From contig DATBWU010000406.1 in NCBI GenBank assembly GCA_036514635.1, forward strand, positions 1-9,747: a DNA stretch of 9,747 bases. The letters run 5' to 3'. Below, piece by piece: positions 6,096 through 9,747 of the stretch (its first letter is position 1; the number at the start of each line of letters is the position of its first letter). Below the pieces are notes generated by a model, which was given only the letters and a program-made list of their open reading frames with translations, had not been told where the DNA came from and did not search any database. The position numbers and the translations under genes are program-made. This stretch comes from DASSFZ01 sp036514635. GTDB taxonomy: Bacteria; Chloroflexota; Anaerolineae; Fen-1058.

Positions 6096-7207
6096 TTGCC
6101 GCTCAAGTTGGTAGAGCCTGAATTGTTAGCCGACGAGTGCGGATCACGATCCAACATACGCGCGGCGATGTAGCGGCCGATCTCGCGCAGCGTGGCCAAC
6201 ACCGGCGAGGCGAGCAGGATGCCTAACACGCCGGCCAGGCTCGCCCCGGCCAGCACGGCCACCAACACGGCCACCGGGTGCAGGTTCAGGTGATGGCCGA
6301 GGATGCGTGGGACGAGCACGACGTTCTCGGTCTGCTGCAACGCGAAACTCACGATGATCACGACAACGGTGAACGCGACGTTGTTGCCGACGAACATCCA
6401 GTGCGATCCCTGGAACAACGCGATGAGCACCGTCGGGATCGACGCGATGACCGGGCCGAAGTTGGGCACGACTTCCAGCACGCCGAACAGCACGCCGATA
6501 ATGAAGGCATTCGGAAGACCGATCAGCCACATCGTCACACCGACGACGACGCCCATCGTGAGGCCCAAAACCAGTTGCCCACGGAAGAAGTTGTTCCACG
6601 TCAGCACGATTCGCCCGCGCAGGTACACGTAGTCGTCATGGAAGCCGGGGGGCATCGCCGCTTCGAGCCAGCCGCCGATCCTACGGGCGTCCTTCATCAG
6701 GTAAAAGGCGCTGATGAAAATGAAGATCAGCCAGATGAAGCCTTGCGCAACATCGGCGCCAAAGCCCACCGCGCGATTGACGGCCGCTTGCAGCAGCGTG
6801 TTGACCGATCCACGCAGCGAATCGACGAGCGATCGGAGATCGACGCTCACGTCGCCGATCACGACCGGCCTCGCCAGCAGCTCGCTGATCTGCGCGCCGA
6901 TTTTGTTCAGGTCAAGGTTGAAGGATCGCAGCTCGATGATGATCGATTGCACCAGCAGCGCCGAGAACAGGATCAGCAGCACGAGCAGCAACAGCAACAG
7001 CAGCATCACCGCAATCGAGCGACGGAAGCGCAGCCGGCGTTCAAGGAAATCGGCGATCGGGCTGAGCAGGTACGCCAGCAGAATCGCGATCGCCAGCGGG
7101 CCGAGCACGAAGTTGAAGCGATACACGGCCAGCCCGATCAGGATGACCGTGAACAGCGCGACAAGGCGTTTGGTGTCGGCAGACCAGCGAACGGCATTCG
7201 GGTTCAT
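6071..7207 (-). CDS. AI-2E / PerM-family transporter (UPF0118)
   Basis: Integral membrane protein of 378 aa, typical length for the AI-2E exporter-like family (PF01594; relatives TqsA, PerM, YhhT). Hydrophobic segments start at about residue 12, with a long Leu/Ile-rich segment after FLERRLRF, and the family's conserved block PNFGPVIASIPTVLIAL lies near residues 246-262. Members are proposed to export signalling molecules or act as ion antiporters, so no substrate should be assigned. I chose the ATG at 7207. Upstream GTG 7255 lies inside a perfect 14-bp hairpin, and ATG 7222 is only two bases past that hairpin, so both look poor. No Shine-Dalgarno sequence is seen. The C-terminal tail (about 16 residues, polar) and the TGA at 6071-6073 come from or next to the dispersed repeat at 6021-6095. 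pnp ends 60 bases upstream on the same strand. Confidence 0.85.
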   Translation of the reverse strand: MNPNAVRWSADTKRLVALFTVILIGLAVYRFNFVLGPLAIAILLAYLLSPIADFLERRLRFRRSIAVMLLLLLLLVLLILFSALLVQSIIIELRSFNLDLNKIGAQISELLARPVVIGDVSVDLRSLVDSLRGSVNTLLQAAVNRAVGFGADVAQGFIWLIFIFISAFYLMKDARRIGGWLEAAMPPGFHDDYVYLRGRIVLTWNNFFRGQLVLGLTMGVVVGVTMWLIGLPNAFIIGVLFGVLEVVPNFGPVIASIPTVLIALFQGSHWMFVGNNVAFTVVVIIVSFALQQTENVVLVPRILGHHLNLHPVAVLVAVLAGASLAGVLGILLASPVLATLREIGRYIAARMLDRDPHSSANNSGSTNLSGNLDADKRR

Positions 7208-7224
7208 GGGAACTGTTCGCATCA

Positions 7225-7257
7225 AAGTGACCGGCACTTTCAGAGTGCCGGTCACTT
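7225..7257 (-). terminator. Perfect 14-bp hairpin between pnp and the AI-2E-family gene
   Basis: AAGTGACCGGCACT (7225-7238) and AGTGCCGGTCACTT (7244-7257) pair perfectly around a five-base loop. It begins 10 bases after the pnp stop codon on the - strand. The T tract after it is weak (CTTTGATG), so it may be an attenuating terminator or a stabilising 3' end structure of the pnp mRNA rather than a full intrinsic terminator. Being a perfect palindrome, it would fold on either strand. Confidence 0.6.
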
Positions 7258-7267
7258 ACGAATTTTC

Positions 7268-9466
7268 TCAGCGCCGCCGCCTGCGCTCATCGTCGCCTTC
7301 GCGGCGAGGACCTCGGCTGCCGCCGCCTCGGCCACCGCCGCCACCTCGGCGCTGATCGGCCTCGCGGGCCTCCTCGACGGTCATGCCTTCGAGGACGGCC
7401 CTGCGGCTCAACCGGATTTTGCCTGCATCGTCGATGGCGGTGACCATCACCATCACTTCGTCACCGACCTTGACGACGGAATCGACCGACGGCGCGCGGT
7501 AATCGGCCAGTTGCGAGATGTGCACCATGCCGTCGATGCCGGGCATGATCTCGACGAACGCGCCGAAGTCGGTAGTGCGCACGACCCGGCCGGTGTAGAT
7601 ACGCCCGACCACCGGCGTCTCGGTCAGCCCCTCGATGCGCCCGCGAGCGGCGTCGGCGCTGGGGCCGTCCGTCGCAGCGATGTATACCGTCCCGTCTTCT
7701 TGAATATCGATCGTCACGCCGGTCTCATCCTGGATCGAGCGCACCGTCTTGCCGCCGGGGCCGATCAGCAGGCCGATCTTGTCCGGGTTGATCTTCAGCG
7801 TGGTGATGCGCGGCGCGTGCGGCTTGAGATCGGGGCGCGGGGCCGGGAGCGTCGTCGTAATCACATCCAGAATCTGCATCCGCGCGACGCGCGCCTGCTC
7901 CAATGCCTCTTCGAGTAGCGCGGCGGTCAGCCCCTTGATCTTGATATCCATTTGCAGGGCGGTGATACCTTTAGCCGTCCCGGCGACTTTGAAGTCCATA
8001 TCGCCCAGGTGATCCTCCATGCCCTGGATGTCGGTAAGGATCGAGTAGCGCTCGCCGTCGCTGATCAAGCCCATGGCGATCCCGGCGACCGGCGCTGCGA
8101 TCGGCACACCGGCATCCATCAGGGCCAGCGTGCTGCCGCACACCGACGCCATCGAGGTCGAGCCGTTAGACGACATCACTTCGCTGACGACGCGGATCGC
8201 GTAGGGGAACTGCTCGAAGGGCGGCAGGACGACTGTCAACGCGCGCTCGGCCAGCGCGCCGTGGCCGATCTCGCGGCGCGATTGGCCGCGCAGTGGCCGC
8301 GCCTCGCCGGTCGAGAACGGCGGGAAGTTATAGTGGTGCATGTAGCGTTTCTCGTCCTGCGGTGCGAGGCCATCCAGCTCCTGCGCGGCCTTCGACGTGC
8401 CCAGCGTGGCGATCGACAGCACTTGCGTGTCGCCGCGCGTGAAGAGGCCGGAGCCGTGGACGCGCGGCAGCAGATCGACCTCGGCGGACAGCGGGCGAAT
8501 GTCGGTTTTGCCGCGACCGTCGGGGCGGACGCTTTCGTTTAGGATGCGATCGCGCACTTCGGTCTTGAGCCGATCGTGAAACGCTTCTTTGATGTGCCGC
8601 GCTTCGAAGTATTCGGCGAACTCGGTGACCAGCTCTTCTTCCAGCGAGTCGAGCGCTTCGTTGCGCTCGTCCTTGTCGTACAGGTTGATCAAGATGTTGC
8701 GGATGCGACTGTTGATGCGCTCGGTGACGCGCGTCATCACCTCCTCGGCGATGCGGAAGCGCGGATACGATTCATCCTTCGGCTTGCCGACCTTTGCGCG
8801 CATCTCGTTCTGCAACGCGATCAGCGGCTGGATCGCCTCGTGGCCCTTGAGCAGCGCCTTAACCATCAGGTCTTCGGGGATTTCGTTCGCGCCGCATTCG
8901 ACCATCAAGATCGCATCGGCGGTTCCGGCAATGCGCAGGTCGAGGGTACTCTTCTCGATCTGAGCGTAGGTGGGATTGATGACCAACTCCCCGTCGAGGT
9001 AGCCGACACGCACCGCGCCGACCGGCCCGCCGAACGGCACATCGCTGATCACCAGCGCCGCCGACGCAGCATTGATCGACAAGATGTCGATCGGGTGCTC
9101 GGCATCCGAGCTGAGGCTGGTGACGATGACCTGCACGTCGTTGCGCATGTCTTTGGGAAAGAGCGGGCGCAGGGACCGATCGGTCAGGCGGCCAACCAGG
9201 ATCGCCGCTTCGGACGGCCTGCCCTCGCGGCGGAAAAACGATCCAGGGATGCGCCCGCTGGCGTACAGGCGCTCCTCGTAGTCCACGCTGAGTGGAAAGA
9301 AATCGATCCCCTCGCGCGGCTGCCGGGCCATCGTCGCGGTGGCAAGGATGACGGTATCGCCGTGCCGCACTGTGACTGCGCCGCCGGCCAGCCCGGCCAA
9401 CTTGCCGGTCTCGACTGTCATCGTCTCACTGCCGACGGTGGTGCTGAATGTGTGACTTTCTTTCAT
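7268..9466 (-). CDS. pnp: Polynucleotide phosphorylase (PNPase)
   Basis: Cytoplasmic 3'-5' exoribonuclease that degrades RNA with phosphate and can also add tails; usually part of the RNA degradosome. The 732-aa protein has the full domain order: first RNase PH-like domain (about 10-145), helical linker, second RNase PH-like domain (about 310-550), KH domain with GLLIGPGGKTVRSIQDETG (about 556-615), and S1 domain (about 619-688, GRVVRTTDFGAFVEI). Catalytic residues are present in EDHLGDMDFKVAG: D485, D491 and K493, matching E. coli D486, D492 and K494. The C-terminal tail after about 700 is Gly/Arg-rich, with RGGGGGRGGG and a terminal Arg run, which could add RNA affinity. ATG 9466 is chosen over an ORF opening at 9496 because GGAGGA sits four bases upstream of it. 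rpsO, the common upstream neighbour, is not in the 280 bases available. Confidence 0.97.
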   Translation of the reverse strand: MKESHTFSTTVGSETMTVETGKLAGLAGGAVTVRHGDTVILATATMARQPREGIDFFPLSVDYEERLYASGRIPGSFFRREGRPSEAAILVGRLTDRSLRPLFPKDMRNDVQVIVTSLSSDAEHPIDILSINAASAALVISDVPFGGPVGAVRVGYLDGELVINPTYAQIEKSTLDLRIAGTADAILMVECGANEIPEDLMVKALLKGHEAIQPLIALQNEMRAKVGKPKDESYPRFRIAEEVMTRVTERINSRIRNILINLYDKDERNEALDSLEEELVTEFAEYFEARHIKEAFHDRLKTEVRDRILNESVRPDGRGKTDIRPLSAEVDLLPRVHGSGLFTRGDTQVLSIATLGTSKAAQELDGLAPQDEKRYMHHYNFPPFSTGEARPLRGQSRREIGHGALAERALTVVLPPFEQFPYAIRVVSEVMSSNGSTSMASVCGSTLALMDAGVPIAAPVAGIAMGLISDGERYSILTDIQGMEDHLGDMDFKVAGTAKGITALQMDIKIKGLTAALLEEALEQARVARMQILDVITTTLPAPRPDLKPHAPRITTLKINPDKIGLLIGPGGKTVRSIQDETGVTIDIQEDGTVYIAATDGPSADAARGRIEGLTETPVVGRIYTGRVVRTTDFGAFVEIMPGIDGMVHISQLADYRAPSVDSVVKVGDEVMVMVTAIDDAGKIRLSRRAVLEGMTVEEAREADQRRGGGGGRGGGSRGPRREGDDERRRRR

Positions 9467-9470
9467 GTTA

Positions 9471-9476
9471 TCCTCC
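9471..9476 (-). promoter_or_regulatory. pnp: pnp ribosome-binding site
   Basis: On the - strand GGAGGA is followed by TAAC and the ATG at 9466. This is a near-perfect Shine-Dalgarno sequence and fixes the start of pnp, excluding the ten extra residues of the longer reading. Confidence 0.85.
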
Positions 9477-9518
9477 GCGCACGTCGTCGCGTGCATTCCT
9501 GTATCGCGTCCGCGCGGA

Positions 9519-9656
9519 GTTCAGGAACTGGAGACTGACCCGTAGACCAGTGATCAGTGAGCAGTAATCAGTCAATCAGTGAGGGCGGTTGTCCCACTGA
9601 TGACTGATCAACTGACTACTGATTACCGATCACGAGACACTCTCCAATACCTGAAC
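9519..9656 (-). promoter_or_regulatory. Long folded leader of pnp mRNA
   Basis: Read on the - strand, GTTCAGGTATTGGAGA (9656-9641) can pair with TCTCCAGTTCCTGAAC (9534-9519) in a 16-position stem with one T-T mismatch and one G-T wobble. The heptameric inverted repeat at 9550-9633 is nested inside, so the whole segment can form one long RNA stem ending 43 bases before the pnp ribosome-binding site. In E. coli a long pnp leader stem is cut by RNase III and PNPase then represses its own translation. The same role here is an inference from position and shape only. Confidence 0.5.
9550..9633. repeat. Inverted pair of heptameric arrays (GTNATCA / TGATNAC)
   Basis: The left arm reads GTGATCA, GTGAGCA, GTAATCA, GTCAATCA (9550-9578). 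The right arm reads TGATGAC, TGATCAAC, TGACTAC, TGATTAC, CGATCAC (9598-9633). The arms are opposite in orientation around a loop of about 13 bases near 9582-9594. One unit in each arm is eight bases long. GTAATCAGT and ACTGATTAC are exact complements, as are ATCAGTG and CACTGAT. This is a third heptameric array in the window, of different unit sequence. Confidence 0.7.
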
Positions 9657-9677
9657 CTCGTTTCGCGGGCGGCTCCT

Positions 9678-9730
9678 CGGCTGTCGTCTGCCGCCGTTTC
9701 TCCACGGTGAGAGGCTACAGCCGGGCAGAC
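9678..9730 (-). other. Two crossing inverted repeats upstream of the pnp leader stem
   Basis: CGGCTGT at 9678-9684 is complementary to ACAGCCG at 9717-9723, and GTCTGCC at 9686-9692 to GGCAGAC at 9724-9730. Because the pairs interleave, they form either a pseudoknot or two mutually exclusive hairpins. A smaller CCGT/ACGG hairpin with GGAGAA in its loop sits between them on the - strand. No coding sequence is seen here. The region could be the pnp promoter-proximal leader or the 3' end of the gene upstream. Confidence 0.35.
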
Positions 9731-9747
9731 AAACACAAAGCGAGTAG

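Noticed and set aside
6278..7918. 546-codon open frame on the + strand, opposite the AI-2E-family gene and pnp
   Set aside because: Its translation is very rich in His, Gln, Asp and Arg with no domain, as expected from the antisense of GC-rich genes, and it crosses the end of pnp and the perfect hairpin. The - strand genes are clear family members.
9467..9496. Ten-residue N-terminal extension of PNPase
   Set aside because: The extension covers the GGAGGA ribosome-binding site at 9471-9476, and ATG 9466 begins directly at the family's usual start.
8576..9538. 320-codon open frame on the + strand opposite pnp
   Set aside because: Antisense shadow of pnp; no motif and low-complexity composition, while pnp is unambiguous.
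9550..9633. CRISPR array
   Set aside because: The repeats are seven to eight bases long, contiguous and without spacers, and they face each other as an inverted pair. No cas gene is present.
9657..9747. rpsO or another gene end upstream of pnp
   Set aside because: No open frame resembling the S15 C-terminus could be read on the - strand in this stretch, so the upstream neighbour cannot be named from this window.

Overview
The window is GC-rich, gene-dense bacterial chromosome with seven protein-coding genes and no RNA gene or recognisable insertion-sequence transposase. The style of the PNPase protein and the many short palindromic and heptameric intergenic repeats suggest Chloroflexota (Anaerolineae/Chloroflexia-like), but this is inference from pattern recognition; no rRNA or other decisive marker is present.

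Layout. Positions 1-373 hold no gene. They contain two strong hairpins that look like terminators, a piece of a dispersed repeat, and a 130-bp miniature inverted-repeat element with a TTA target duplication, ending just upstream of cysT. On the + strand follow cysT and cysW, the two sulfate/thiosulfate ABC permease subunits; a membrane histidine kinase (extracytoplasmic sensor, HAMP, PAS with three cysteines, HisKA, HATPase); and an OmpR-type response regulator. On the - strand, converging on the response regulator, are pnp (polynucleotide phosphorylase), an AI-2E/PerM-family membrane protein and a GNAT acetyltransferase, read in that order. The last 280 bases are the pnp leader, which carries nested inverted repeats.

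How it works together. CysT and CysW would form the membrane channel of a sulfate importer. Its binding protein and its ATPase (CysA) are not in the window and must lie elsewhere. The kinase and regulator form a cognate two-component pair. Their position right after the permeases makes a link to sulfate or oxyanion supply possible but unproven. PNPase is a housekeeping RNA-turnover enzyme. The AI-2E-family protein and the acetyltransferase overlap by ATGA if the long reading of the acetyltransferase is used, but that overlap lies inside a dispersed repeat.

The genes are ordinary. The unusual part is the repeat load between them: a MITE-like element, three copies of a dispersed GGATT/ATCCGTG-type repeat, three heptameric arrays, and palindromes. 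Several of these supply stop codons, false upstream starts, terminal residues of proteins, or the folded leader of pnp. I saw no sign of a wholly new multi-gene system.
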